The notes beneath the pieces were generated by a model. The model had not been told where the DNA came from. It saw only the letters and a list, made by a program, of their open reading frames with translations, and did no database searches. A program made the translations under genes and the position numbers. Shown piece after piece: positions 51,087 through 58,458 of a DNA stretch of 63,449 bases. Each line of letters opens with the position of its first letter. The first letter of the stretch is position 1. The DNA comes from a virus, in IMG/VR virus record IMGVR_UViG_3300009161_000047, positions 1 through 63,449 of that record. One strand, 5' to 3'.

Positions 51087-53306
51087 TCAAACAATTAAGT
51101 CAATAAATTTTGATATCATAGTATTAACTCGTTTCTGTGTGGAGGCCGATTTACAGAAAGTCTCTGCGACAGAAAGAGTTTTTTCTTTTGAATTGTGCGG
51201 TTTCGGTTTTTTGAACATCTCAGTAGAACATATAAATGTAGTATCGAATGATTCTTTATCCACTCGTTCAATCACAATATATTTAGAGTTAAAAGCTTCA
51301 TGTGTTTTCTTTCGAAGATAACCGGAATATCGCATATTCTGTATTTCTTCACTAGTGAGGCCCATTTCGGTCAAATATTTTTTCCTTTGATCTTCTGTGA
51401 TTTCGTACAATAAATCAGATGTAATTAGAAAATTGATTACTGTGACATCTTTCATTCTAGTCTTAATAATTTTCAAGAAATCCTCAGAAGTGCATCCACT
51501 ATTATATTCTGAAAAATAATGATTCAGTTTCGTTTTGGGATCGTGGATAACAATTTTAGATCTATATGAAGGATAGGGATAGCCGTAAGTTTTGGCGTTT
51601 TTATATATAACAGATTTAGCTGGACCTTGGCCGTCGGTGAAATAAACAACATTCACTATTTTCGCAGCACAATCTTCTCTAAATTTTGCCACTAGTGAAT
51701 CTAGACAGAGATGTGTTTCTGATAGGGGAGTTCCTCCTAAACCATACATGTGATTACCTATATGATTCATGAAAATATCAACCATACATTTAAAATTGCT
51801 TTCCGACATTCTAGAACTTAGTAATTCTAATAATCGAAATTTGTCAGTAGTCTCAAAGGTATATTCATTTTTTCCGATATGTGTGTCGAACACGACTTCA
51901 CAATCTTGTGCATCGTACTCGTATTGACGAACTGAATCAAAGAACCCATATAAAACATAAGGAATACCGATCTGTTTACAAAAAAGAATTAATTCTAATG
52001 CCTTTGTTTTTGCTGCACGAAGATATGCAGACATTGAACTAGAAAAATCCATAATGAAAATCAACCCATGGTTTTTTCCATTCGGGCGAACTTCAAAAGT
52101 TTTGAATATTTGATCGTTATATTTGTAGGAATACAACTTGTTCATATCTAAACTGCCAGTTCTGAACATCATCGTTTTATTATGTTGATCAGCTTTCTTT
52201 CGCATTTGGAATAGCTGTTTGTGTAAAGAGATGTTATTCTTATGTTCAGTATAGAACGAGGATAACGAGTTGCCAGTCTTACCAAATATTTCGTCTAATT
52301 CGGAATCTTCTTTTATTTCTTTATTTTCTTGACTAGTAGAAAAGATTCTATCAAAATCTTTTTTAATAGATTCAAACGGATAGATAATAGTCCCCAATAT
52401 GGGTGTAGGCATATCAACATACAAAATTTTACCGACAGATGTATTGACACGATCTGATAGAGAGTTATCTAGATCTCGGAGAGTTTGCGATTTCGATGGA
52501 GTGTTTGTAGATTCTGTTACAGTTGATGATTCTTTTTGAGTATCGTCATCTACTTTTCTAGAAGTTCTAGCAGAACCGCTCTCAGTGTCTCCAGAATCGT
52601 CAGTCGATTCTTCGGTGGATTCTTCGGTGGATTCTTCGGTGGATTCGTCAGTCGATTCTTCGGTCGATTCTTCGGTCGATTCTTCGTCAGTCGAATCTTC
52701 GGTGGATTCTTCTCCCGATTCCTCTTTCTGAGAAGAGTTATTGCGTTTTCGGTTTTCGTGAAGTTCCGAATCGAAGATTTCAATTGCAATATCAATCACT
52801 TCTTTAAAATTAACTACAGATTCAATCTTTCGAATATAAGTCTCTTCTCGTTCACTCAGAGACAAAGAAAAGATTCCATTAAATTTGAAATAGACATTCA
52901 ACCTGTCAATTAACGACAGATTCTTGACATCATCTATTACCATTATCTTATTTTCGAGAATCTGTTTATAACCGTGAAAGAAGATTTTCTTCATTCCAGG
53001 ATAACGTTGTTTCACAAGAGATTCGATTCTAGCATCTTCGATAATATTAAGATAATCACGAAAAACATCATTCGGTTCTCTCAATTTAAGAGCAGCAATC
53101 CATTCGTCAGAATTGGTATAGAGAGCGTGGCCGATCTCATGACCAATTAATAATTCAACAATAATATCAGAAAGATTCTCCCAAGTTGGGATAACGAGTA
53201 CTCGCTTTTGGGTATCGAAATAAGCAGTCTTCTCAGGCTGCTGGATAACTGTAATGTCTTCGGCAGACATCAATTTCGCGAGATTTTCTTGTACAGTTGT
53301 TATCAT
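51087..53306 (-). CDS. cobT: CobT-like VWA protein with HExxH metallopeptidase domain
   Basis: 739 aa. The N-terminal domain has a zinc-peptidase motif 'GHEIGHAL' (H56-E-x-x-H60) and 'IIEDARIE' (E90) as a likely third ligand. Residues ~205-290 are a Ser/Thr/Glu/Asp repeat linker (EESTEEST). The C-terminal VWA domain keeps the MIDAS: 'IMDFSSSMS' (D-x-S-x-S), 'GGTPLSETH' and 'VVYFTDGQG'. The plan matches CobT and other VWA partners of MoxR-type ATPases. A MoxR/CobS-like ATPase is encoded 1.7 kb away on +. A cobalamin role is unlikely without CobN; remodelling of a host complex is an inference. Confidence 0.85.
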   Translation of the reverse strand: MITTVQENLAKLMSAEDITVIQQPEKTAYFDTQKRVLVIPTWENLSDIIVELLIGHEIGHALYTNSDEWIAALKLREPNDVFRDYLNIIEDARIESLVKQRYPGMKKIFFHGYKQILENKIMVIDDVKNLSLIDRLNVYFKFNGIFSLSLSEREETYIRKIESVVNFKEVIDIAIEIFDSELHENRKRNNSSQKEESGEESTEDSTDEESTEESTEESTDESTEESTEESTEESTDDSGDTESGSARTSRKVDDDTQKESSTVTESTNTPSKSQTLRDLDNSLSDRVNTSVGKILYVDMPTPILGTIIYPFESIKKDFDRIFSTSQENKEIKEDSELDEIFGKTGNSLSSFYTEHKNNISLHKQLFQMRKKADQHNKTMMFRTGSLDMNKLYSYKYNDQIFKTFEVRPNGKNHGLIFIMDFSSSMSAYLRAAKTKALELILFCKQIGIPYVLYGFFDSVRQYEYDAQDCEVVFDTHIGKNEYTFETTDKFRLLELLSSRMSESNFKCMVDIFMNHIGNHMYGLGGTPLSETHLCLDSLVAKFREDCAAKIVNVVYFTDGQGPAKSVIYKNAKTYGYPYPSYRSKIVIHDPKTKLNHYFSEYNSGCTSEDFLKIIKTRMKDVTVINFLITSDLLYEITEDQRKKYLTEMGLTSEEIQNMRYSGYLRKKTHEAFNSKYIVIERVDKESFDTTFICSTEMFKKPKPHNSKEKTLSVAETFCKSASTQKRVNTMISKFIDLIV

Positions 53307-53314
53307 ATAGAACT

Positions 53315-53343
53315 ATTATACCTTTTCCATCCAGGAATAGCAA
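53315..53343 (-). promoter_or_regulatory. Early promoter for the CobT-like gene
   Basis: On -, TTGCTA (53338-53343), 17-bp spacer, TATAAT (53315-53320), then AGTTCTAT and ATG 53306. Confidence 0.85.
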
Positions 53344-53362
53344 GGATTTTTTTTGAAAAATA

Positions 53363-53848
53363 TCAACCGATAATTTCGTCCCCAAAGACCCGAGCTTTCC
53401 CAGAGATCGTTGCGTTCCCAGAGACCACTGCGTCCCCATAGACCACTGCGTCCCCATAGACCTCAGCGTCCCCATAGACCACTGCGTCCCCATAGACCTG
53501 AGCGTACCCAGAGACCTGAGCGTTCCCAGAGACCATTACGTTCCCAGAGACCTGAGCGTCCCCATAGACCTCAGCGTTCCCAGAGACCACTGCGTTCCCA
53601 GAGACCCGAGATCTCCCATAGACCACTGCGTTCCCAGAGACCACTGCGTTCCCAGAGACCCGAGAGTTCCCAGAGACCATTGCGTTCTCAAAGACCCGAG
53701 CGTACCCGAAGACCAATGCGTCAGGACCAACGTAGGCAGTCTCAGCGACGGTAGCAGTATTCTCGACCCAGCCTTCTCCGTTAGGATGGACGTGCCAAGT
53801 GTCTAGGGTAGCGTCAGGAAAATCGGATTTTAAATCTTCGAACTTCAT
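53363..53848 (-). CDS. Hexapeptide-repeat early protein B
   Basis: 161 aa from MKFEDLKSDFPDATLDTW. Same N-terminal module as protein A, with ~20 hexapeptide turns ('VSGNAVVYGRSRVSGNA') and the same capping end 'VFGDEIIG'. It is longer than A by about six turns, so turn number varies between paralogues. The in-frame extension to 53896 lies upstream of the promoter and is not used. No signal peptide. Confidence 0.82.
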   Translation of the reverse strand: MKFEDLKSDFPDATLDTWHVHPNGEGWVENTATVAETAYVGPDALVFGYARVFENAMVSGNSRVSGNAVVSGNAVVYGRSRVSGNAVVSGNAEVYGDAQVSGNVMVSGNAQVSGYAQVYGDAVVYGDAEVYGDAVVYGDAVVSGNATISGKARVFGDEIIG

Positions 53849-53856
53849 ATAGAACC

Positions 53857-53885
53857 AGTATACCTTATTGGAACACACAAAGCAA
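53857..53885 (-). promoter_or_regulatory. Early promoter for hexapeptide protein B
   Basis: On -, TTGCTT (53880-53885), 17-bp spacer, TATACT (53857-53862), then GGTTCTAT and ATG 53848. The 55-bp repeat copy 2 starts 14 bp upstream. Confidence 0.82.
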
Positions 53886-53899
53886 GGAATTTTCAAACT

Positions 53900-53954
53900 A
53901 TATCTCCTTTGTTTTCAACAGTATTCTGCAAGTGACTGATTCAGAAGGAGATAT
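53900..53954. repeat. 55-bp hairpin repeat, copy 2
   Basis: Identical to copy 1 and in the same orientation. Here the coding-like frame on - continues upstream, suggesting this is the end of a decayed gene. Confidence 0.85.
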
Positions 53955-54055
53955 TCTTTCTTGAAATCCTTGAAGATTCCATCTCTATACCCACCTGTGT
54001 TATTGCCCTCATGGATCGTCCCAGGGACGCACACAAGCGATCTCTGGATTCAGAT
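53912..54055 (-). pseudogene. Remnant of a gene 3' end (…GGYRDGIFKDFKKEY…AEYC)
   Basis: On -, a stop-free stretch of about 43 codons ends 'NTGGYRDGIFKDFKKEY' then 'LLLNQSLAEYC' and a TGA inside repeat copy 2. It reads like a genuine protein C-terminus but has no start, and a stop lies shortly upstream. The rest of the 53955-54099 stretch holds no gene I can support. The parent family is not recognised. Confidence 0.4.
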
Positions 54056-54099
54056 GATCCACTAGTATACCTGTGTTCTTCTAGTGATCTTGCGAAAGA

Positions 54100-54156
54100 A
54101 TATCTCCCTTTGTTTTCAGTAGTTTACCGCAAGTCATTGAAAACAAAGGGAGATAT
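54100..54156. repeat. 57-bp hairpin, diverged copy 3
   Basis: Perfect 19-bp stem (54100-54118 with 54138-54156) and a 19-nt loop. It shares ATATCTCC(C)TTTGTTTTCA and GCAAGT with the 55-bp repeats. It lies just upstream of the early promoter at 54172 and has no T tract, so it is not a plain terminator. Confidence 0.8.
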
Positions 54157-54171
54157 AGTTTCGAGGCTTCC

Positions 54172-54200
54172 TTGCTATTCCCGGCTGGAACAGCTATAAT
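54172..54200 (+). promoter_or_regulatory. Early promoter for the 54-aa gene
   Basis: TTGCTA (54172-54177), 17-bp spacer, TATAAT (54195-54200), then GGTTCTAT and ATG 54209. Confidence 0.87.
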
Positions 54201-54208
54201 GGTTCTAT

Positions 54209-54373
54209 ATGATGATTACCTTTATTAAGAGCAAAACCAAAGATCAGAAACGTATCGTTCTTTTTCAGATCGGGAATTACCAATACGAAATCTGGAGCCA
54301 GACCTCTGGAACTGTTCGTAAACTTATGGATACTTCTCATGAAGACGCTCTGGTCATTTTCAATGCACTATAA
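54209..54373 (+). CDS. Small early protein, unknown (54 aa)
   Basis: Begins MMITFIKSKTKDQKRIVLFQ and continues 'IGNYQYEIWSQTSG' to 'EDALVIFNAL': a small beta-rich, basic protein. No family recognised. Support comes from the perfect early promoter placed 8 bases before the ATG, identical in layout to its neighbours, and from normal codon use. The second ATG at 54212 is an equally possible start. Confidence 0.6.
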   Translation: MMITFIKSKTKDQKRIVLFQIGNYQYEIWSQTSGTVRKLMDTSHEDALVIFNAL

Positions 54374-54392
54374 AGTGATTTTCGGTTCGTCC

Positions 54393-54421
54393 TTGACACA
54401 ATAGAAATTTTAAGGTATATG
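54393..54421 (+). promoter_or_regulatory. Early promoter for hexapeptide protein C
   Basis: TTGACA (54393-54398), 17-bp spacer, TATATG (54416-54421), then GGTTCTAT and ATG 54430. The -10 box deviates at the last base. Confidence 0.8.
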
Positions 54422-54429
54422 GGTTCTAT

Positions 54430-54864
54430 ATGACATTCAATGAGTTAAAAACGGCTTTTCCTGGCGCCACCACTGAGCGATGGAGAAAACACTCCTTAGG
54501 AGGAGGCTGGGTCGAGATTACTGCCCGTGTCGCTGAGTCTGCCTATGTTGGTCGTGATGCTATTGTATCTGGGAACGCTCGGGTCACTGCGAACGCAACG
54601 ATCTCTGGGAACGCTCGGGTCTCTGGGAAAGCTTGGGTCGCTGGTAACAGTGCGGTCTCTGGTAACGCAGAGGTCTATGGCAACGCCCAGGTCTTTGGGA
54701 CCGCAGTGGTCTCCGGAGACGCTGAGGTCTATGGGGACGCTCAGGTATTTGAGACCGCTCAGGTCGGTGAGGACGCTCGGGTCTTCGGTTATTCCCAGGT
54801 TTCTGGGAGATCTCTGGTCTTTGGAGACACGGTAGTCTGGAACGAAATTATTATTAATCGTTGA
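54430..54864 (+). CDS. Hexapeptide-repeat early protein C
   Basis: 144 aa. N-terminal module 'MTFNELKTAFPGATTERW' with 'GGGWVEITARVAESAYVG' as in A and B, then ~17 hexapeptide turns that are more diverged ('VTANATISGNARVSGKAWVAG') and the end 'VVWNEIIINR'. It is on the opposite strand to A and B, about 0.6 kb from B across a repeat-rich intergenic region, so an inverted duplication is likely. Function unknown. Confidence 0.82.
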   Translation: MTFNELKTAFPGATTERWRKHSLGGGWVEITARVAESAYVGRDAIVSGNARVTANATISGNARVSGKAWVAGNSAVSGNAEVYGNAQVFGTAVVSGDAEVYGDAQVFETAQVGEDARVFGYSQVSGRSLVFGDTVVWNEIIINR

Positions 54865-54881
54865 TATTCTTTTAAAAAGAC

Positions 54882-54910
54882 TTGACATCCTTGACTTTCT
54901 AAGCTACAAT
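54882..54910 (+). promoter_or_regulatory. Early promoter for the CobS-like gene
   Basis: TTGACA (54882-54887), 17-bp spacer, TACAAT (54905-54910). Unlike most early genes here, it is followed by a ~54-nt leader that starts with the GGTATGTACC palindrome and ends with an AAGGGAAA site. Confidence 0.85.
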
Positions 54911-54931
54911 AGGTATGTACCAGTTTTAAGT
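54889..54931. repeat. 43-bp inverted repeat, copy 1 (promoter core and leader start)
   Basis: Perfect inverted copy at 61572-61614. It covers the spacer, -10 box and first ~15 bases of the transcript. Confidence 0.92.
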
Positions 54932-54970
54932 GATAGTATTAAATAATTTGTTAAGGGAAATTTCTACATT

Positions 54971-56149
54971 ATGAAATCTTTTATTGAAGCTGTAAAAATT
55001 GAGTTTCCAGATAAGCAAGTCTTCACCAGACCAGAATTATCTGCTGTTGCTGAGAAATATTCTCTACGAAAATCGTTTACAGAGTTTATGACAAACGATT
55101 CGAATAAGATTCGTCGTGGCCTCTATAAAATAGAGTCAAATGTAGAATTATCCGAATCAATAGTTAACCTGGTTAAATTTAAACCAGCAGAAAAAATCCG
55201 AATCCCACAGTCTCCTCTCTTAGAGAAGAAAACTGAAAATATCGAAAGCATTAATTTGATTCCAGAAAAGGATCCAGAATTTGTTCCTTTCGGTGATTTC
55301 AAGCTACTTAAAAAAGTAGTTTCGTCGAAGACTTTCTTTCCGATCTATATTTCTGGTGAATCTGGAAACGGTAAAACAAAGATGGTTTATGAAGTTTGTG
55401 CTCAATCTAAGAGGGAATTAATCAGAGCCAATATCACCGAATCTACTGATGAAGATGATCTGATTGGTGGATATCGTCTGATTAATGGTGAAACGATTTG
55501 GCAAGATGGACCTGCCGTAGAAGCAATGAATCGTGGGGCGATTCTTCTTTTAGACGAAATTAATTTGGCTTCTCCTAAGATTATGTGTCTACAGCCAATT
55601 CTTGAAGGTAATCCCATTTATATTAAAAAGACCAATGTGCTTGTGCATCCGGTACAGGGTTTCAATATTATTGCAACTGCAAATACAAAAGGAAAGTCTT
55701 CCGATGATGGTCGATATATTGGTTCTAATACTCTTAATGAAGCTCTGCTAGACAGATTTGCAATTAATATTGAACACGAATATCCTTCTAAAGATATTGA
55801 AATTAAGATTCTTACAAATATTCTAGACACACATTCTTCTAAAACGGATAACAATATTGAATATGTAGAAAAATTAGTTGAATGGGCCAAGACTATCCGG
55901 GACACTTTTGACGCTGGTGGAGTCGAAGAAATTATTACCACTCGTAGATTGATTCATATTCTTCGGTTCTTTCTTATTATTGGTGGTAATCGGGTTCGTG
56001 CTATTCGTTATGGAATTTCACGGTTCGACCAAATTACCAAGAAATCTTTCTTATCGCTTTATCAGAAATTAGACGCCAGCGTAGAAGTAGACACCGAGAA
56101 CTTTAAAAGTTCTGAGATTGTGTGGGAAGAAATTCAAGGTGCTCAATAA
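54971..56149 (+). CDS. cobS: CobS-like MoxR-family AAA+ ATPase
   Basis: 392 aa. The N-terminal ~70 residues are a helical DNA-binding-like domain (FTRPELSAVAEKYSLRKS). The AAA+ core has Walker A GESGNGKT at 129-136, the CobS/MoxR block 'DEDDLIGGYRLINGETIWQDGPAVEAMNRGA', Walker B 'ILLLDEINLASP', a sensor-1-type 'FNIIATANTKGK' and the Arg finger region 'LLDRFAI'. CobS-like ATPases are common in T4-like marine phages, usually without a CobT-type partner. Here a VWA partner is present, so the two may work as a remodelling machine. Strong ribosome site before ATG 54971. Confidence 0.93.
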   Translation: MKSFIEAVKIEFPDKQVFTRPELSAVAEKYSLRKSFTEFMTNDSNKIRRGLYKIESNVELSESIVNLVKFKPAEKIRIPQSPLLEKKTENIESINLIPEKDPEFVPFGDFKLLKKVVSSKTFFPIYISGESGNGKTKMVYEVCAQSKRELIRANITESTDEDDLIGGYRLINGETIWQDGPAVEAMNRGAILLLDEINLASPKIMCLQPILEGNPIYIKKTNVLVHPVQGFNIIATANTKGKSSDDGRYIGSNTLNEALLDRFAINIEHEYPSKDIEIKILTNILDTHSSKTDNNIEYVEKLVEWAKTIRDTFDAGGVEEIITTRRLIHILRFFLIIGGNRVRAIRYGISRFDQITKKSFLSLYQKLDASVEVDTENFKSSEIVWEEIQGAQ

Positions 56150-56157
56150 TATGCTAC

Positions 56158-56182
56158 TGTCCCATCAGGGACAAACTTTTTT
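56158..56182 (+). terminator. Terminator after cobS
   Basis: Stem TGTCCC/GGGACA (loop ATCA) followed by AAC and six T; it overlaps the next late promoter by 1 bp. Confidence 0.7.
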
Positions 56183-56189
56183 ATAAATA
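56182..56189 (+). promoter_or_regulatory. Late promoter for the zinc-ribbon gene
   Basis: Perfect TATAAATA. Predicted start 56195, 14-nt leader with GAGGGA before ATG 56209. Confidence 0.8.
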
Positions 56190-56208
56190 ATGACTGAGGG
56201 AATTGCTA

Positions 56209-56490
56209 ATGCCATTGTATGATTACCACTGTACTAGAGATGATTGTCAACACTCTTTCGAAAAGAACGTTAAGATGGATGACTGTGATATTCCTTCTAC
56301 CCAACCTTGCCCAGAATGTTCTTCTATTACAATAGTAAAAACAGTTACATCTGCTTATTTTGGTGATCCTGTACGTTTGGGTATCACCAAAGCACCAGCG
56401 GATTTCCAAAAATATGTTTTAGGTAGAATTAAAGAAGCACACCCACTGGGTAATGTCGAACGAACTAGGTCTATTGTAAGAGAAATTTAA
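56209..56490 (+). CDS. FmdB-type zinc-ribbon protein
   Basis: 93 aa from MPLYDYHC, the family start (MPLYDY-x-C). Zinc ligands are C-x(4)-C ('CTRDDC') and C-x(2)-C ('QPCPEC'), a slightly widened first knuckle. The C-terminal helix is basic. Such proteins occur in many T4-like phages near late-gene regulators; a regulatory or nucleic-acid-binding role is assumed. The TTG at 56203 upstream is not needed. Confidence 0.8.
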   Translation: MPLYDYHCTRDDCQHSFEKNVKMDDCDIPSTQPCPECSSITIVKTVTSAYFGDPVRLGITKAPADFQKYVLGRIKEAHPLGNVERTRSIVREI

Positions 56491-56526
56491 ATCTGTGATA
56501 TTCTTTATTATGAATAAAGGATACTA

Positions 56527-57270
56527 ATGTCAAGAAAACCAAAAACATTCAAAAATAATCTAGAACCAACTATAGATAATTCTTTCTCATTAAAAAGAAT
56601 TACCCCAATGACTGATGCACAACAAGATGCATTTAATGCGTTTGAAGAGCATTATAATTTAGTTCTTTGTGGTTCGGCTGGTACTGGTAAAACTTTTATA
56701 TCATTATATTTGGCTCTATCTGAATTAATGAGAAGAGATCGATCTTCAAAAGATGATCCAAAAAAGATTATGATTGTTAGATCAACAGTTTCTTCTAGAG
56801 ATGTTGGATTTCTGCCAGGGACCTTGAAAGAAAAGATGTCAGTATATGAAGATCCTTATCGTGGAATCTTTGCAGAATTATTTGGTAGAGGAGATGCATT
56901 TGAAATATTGAAAACAAAAGGTATCGTTGAATTTTGTTCTACTTCTTTCTTGCGTGGAACAACTATTAATGACTCTTATATTATCCTAGACGAATTCCAG
57001 AATTGTTCATCTCAGGAATTAGAAACAGTTATAACAAGAGTCGGAAAAAATTCGAAAATATTTTTCTGCGGTGATTGGTCACAGAATGATCTCATTCGCT
57101 CTAAATGGGATGTTTCAGGTTTACCAGTTTTCATGAAGATTATAGAAAAGATGCAAGAATTCGATATTATTGAATTCGGAATTGAAGATATCGTGCGTTC
57201 AGGAATAGTTAAATCTTTCATTATCGCAAAGGCGGAAGTGGAAGACGAGATGTCATCTAATAATAAATAG
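56527..57270 (+). CDS. phoH: PhoH-like P-loop ATPase
   Basis: 247 aa. 'MTDAQQDAFNAFEEHYNLVLCGSAGTGKTFIS' holds the PhoH Q-motif and Walker A (GSAGTGKT). Walker B is 'SYIILDEFQNCS', and 'FFCGDWSQNDL' is the PhoH motif near the C-terminus. It is widespread in marine phages; its function is unsettled (RNA metabolism or phosphate stress). The ribosome site AAAGGA is partly inside a small hairpin (TCTTTATT-ATG-AATAAAGGA), which could modulate translation. Confidence 0.95.
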   Translation: MSRKPKTFKNNLEPTIDNSFSLKRITPMTDAQQDAFNAFEEHYNLVLCGSAGTGKTFISLYLALSELMRRDRSSKDDPKKIMIVRSTVSSRDVGFLPGTLKEKMSVYEDPYRGIFAELFGRGDAFEILKTKGIVEFCSTSFLRGTTINDSYIILDEFQNCSSQELETVITRVGKNSKIFFCGDWSQNDLIRSKWDVSGLPVFMKIIEKMQEFDIIEFGIEDIVRSGIVKSFIIAKAEVEDEMSSNNK

Positions 57271-57288
57271 GTTATATTTACATAAAAC

Positions 57289-57975
57289 GTGAAGATTTTT
57301 AAACATAATAAAATAGATCTACCTGTATTACAAACCCAAGAGGGCAACGGGAGAAGATATTATATTACCCCTGAAGGTAAGTATTATCCTTCCATCACAA
57401 CTCTCTTGGGTCAAGGTTCTAAAGAATCATTAGAAAATTGGAAGAAATCCATCGGGGAAGGAGCTGCCAAAGTAATATCTGATTACGCATGTTCTCTTGG
57501 TGAAAATCTACATTATGTAGTTGAAAAATATCTAGATAACGATCCGAATTATTTACAGACCGCCACATCACACTCCAAATATATATTCATAGCTCTTCAA
57601 GAAACTCTTGATAGAATCGACAATATCTACACACAAGAAGCTACTTTATATTCAGATACACTCGGTCTGGCTGGCAGAACTGATTGTATTGCAGAATTCG
57701 ACGGTGTCCCGTCTGTTATTGACTTCAAAACATCAAGAAAAGAAAAGAAACAAGAATGGATTACTAATTATTTTGTACAAGGAACTGCTTATTCTTTGAT
57801 GTTTGAAGAGATGACTGGGATTAAAATTCGCCAAATTGTAATCCTTATGGGTACACATGATTCCCAACCTTTAATTTTCACGGTTGACAGAAAGAATTAT
57901 GTGTCAGAATTGACAAAAATTATGGGCAAATATCTTGGAGATTTGAAATATTATGACGTACAAAGAAATTCATGA
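57289..57975 (+). CDS. RecB/Cas4-like PD-(D/E)XK nuclease
   Basis: 228 aa, GTG start at 57289 (no in-frame ATG before the conserved core). 'YYPSITTLLGQG', 'GENLHYVVEKYL', 'GLAGRTDCIAEFDGVPSVIDFKTSRKEK' and 'YFVQGTAYSLMFEEM' follow the phage RecB-like exonuclease order: catalytic D in 'GRTD', D-x-K in 'IDFKTS' and Q in the Q-x-x-x-Y motif. It is probably an exonuclease acting with UvsY/UvsX recombination. It overlaps UvsY by 23 nt. No promoter of its own was seen. Confidence 0.88.
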   Translation: MKIFKHNKIDLPVLQTQEGNGRRYYITPEGKYYPSITTLLGQGSKESLENWKKSIGEGAAKVISDYACSLGENLHYVVEKYLDNDPNYLQTATSHSKYIFIALQETLDRIDNIYTQEATLYSDTLGLAGRTDCIAEFDGVPSVIDFKTSRKEKKQEWITNYFVQGTAYSLMFEEMTGIKIRQIVILMGTHDSQPLIFTVDRKNYVSELTKIMGKYLGDLKYYDVQRNS

Positions 57976-58384
57976 TTTAGCCCAAGTGGAATTGAAAATA
58001 GATAGATTTGCATTAGGTGAAGAAGCAACACGAACTCCTAATATCTTAATGAAATTCTTGGACATCTATCGTACAGAAAAAATAATTCTGCATAAGATGA
58101 ATAGAAAATGCGACGAATTAAAGAAAGACAAGTGGGAATACTACGCCGGAAAATCATCAGATGAAGTTTATCTTGAGAAACCTTTTGATATAAAAGTGCT
58201 CCGACAAGATCTTGACATGTATCTTGCTGCTGATCCAGAATTATCCGAATTAATTTATAATATACAAACACAAAAAGAGAAGATATTTTATTTAGAGAAA
58301 ATCCTTAGAGGAATTGAACAACGAGAATTTTCTATTAAAAATGCGATAACAATGATTCGTTTTGATGCGGGTGAAGTCACTTAA
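57953..58384 (+). CDS. uvsY: Recombination mediator UvsY
   Basis: 143 aa (T4 137). 'LMKFLDIYRTEKIILHKMNRKCDELKKDKWEYYAGKSSDE' and the end 'GIEQREFSIKNAITMIRFDAGE' match T4 UvsY ('LDYYSGRGDGDE', 'SRGFAIKHIQDMRAFEAG'). It helps UvsX displace gp32 from ssDNA. It sits upstream of uvsW as in T4, but two homing endonucleases now separate the genes. Confidence 0.92.
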   Translation: MTYKEIHDLAQVELKIDRFALGEEATRTPNILMKFLDIYRTEKIILHKMNRKCDELKKDKWEYYAGKSSDEVYLEKPFDIKVLRQDLDMYLAADPELSELIYNIQTQKEKIFYLEKILRGIEQREFSIKNAITMIRFDAGEVT

Positions 58385-58398
58385 TAAAACTGTGTAAA

Positions 58399-58406
58399 TA
58401 TAAATA
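58399..58406 (+). promoter_or_regulatory. Late promoter for homing endonuclease 1
   Basis: Perfect TATAAATA. The predicted first base (58412) is the first base of a 5' hairpin. Confidence 0.82.
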
Positions 58407-58411
58407 CTAGT

Positions 58412-58431
58412 GAGGGAATGGTCATTCCCTC
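58412..58431 (+). promoter_or_regulatory. 5'-terminal hairpin of the homing endonuclease 1 mRNA
   Basis: GAGGGAAT-GGTC-ATTCCCTC, an 8-bp stem at the exact 5' end of the late transcript. It may also end read-through from uvsY, though no T tract follows. Confidence 0.65.
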
Positions 58432-58458
58432 TAATCACACACTAGGAAAATATTTTAC

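Noticed and set aside
52536-52913. Phe/Gly-rich + strand frame antisense to the CobT-like linker
   Set aside because: Arises from the GGATTCTTCGGT-type repeat that encodes the EEST linker on -.
54011-54199. 62-codon + strand frame MDRPRDAHKRSL...
   Set aside because: It runs through the copy 3 hairpin and the early promoter, and has no ribosome site or promoter of its own.
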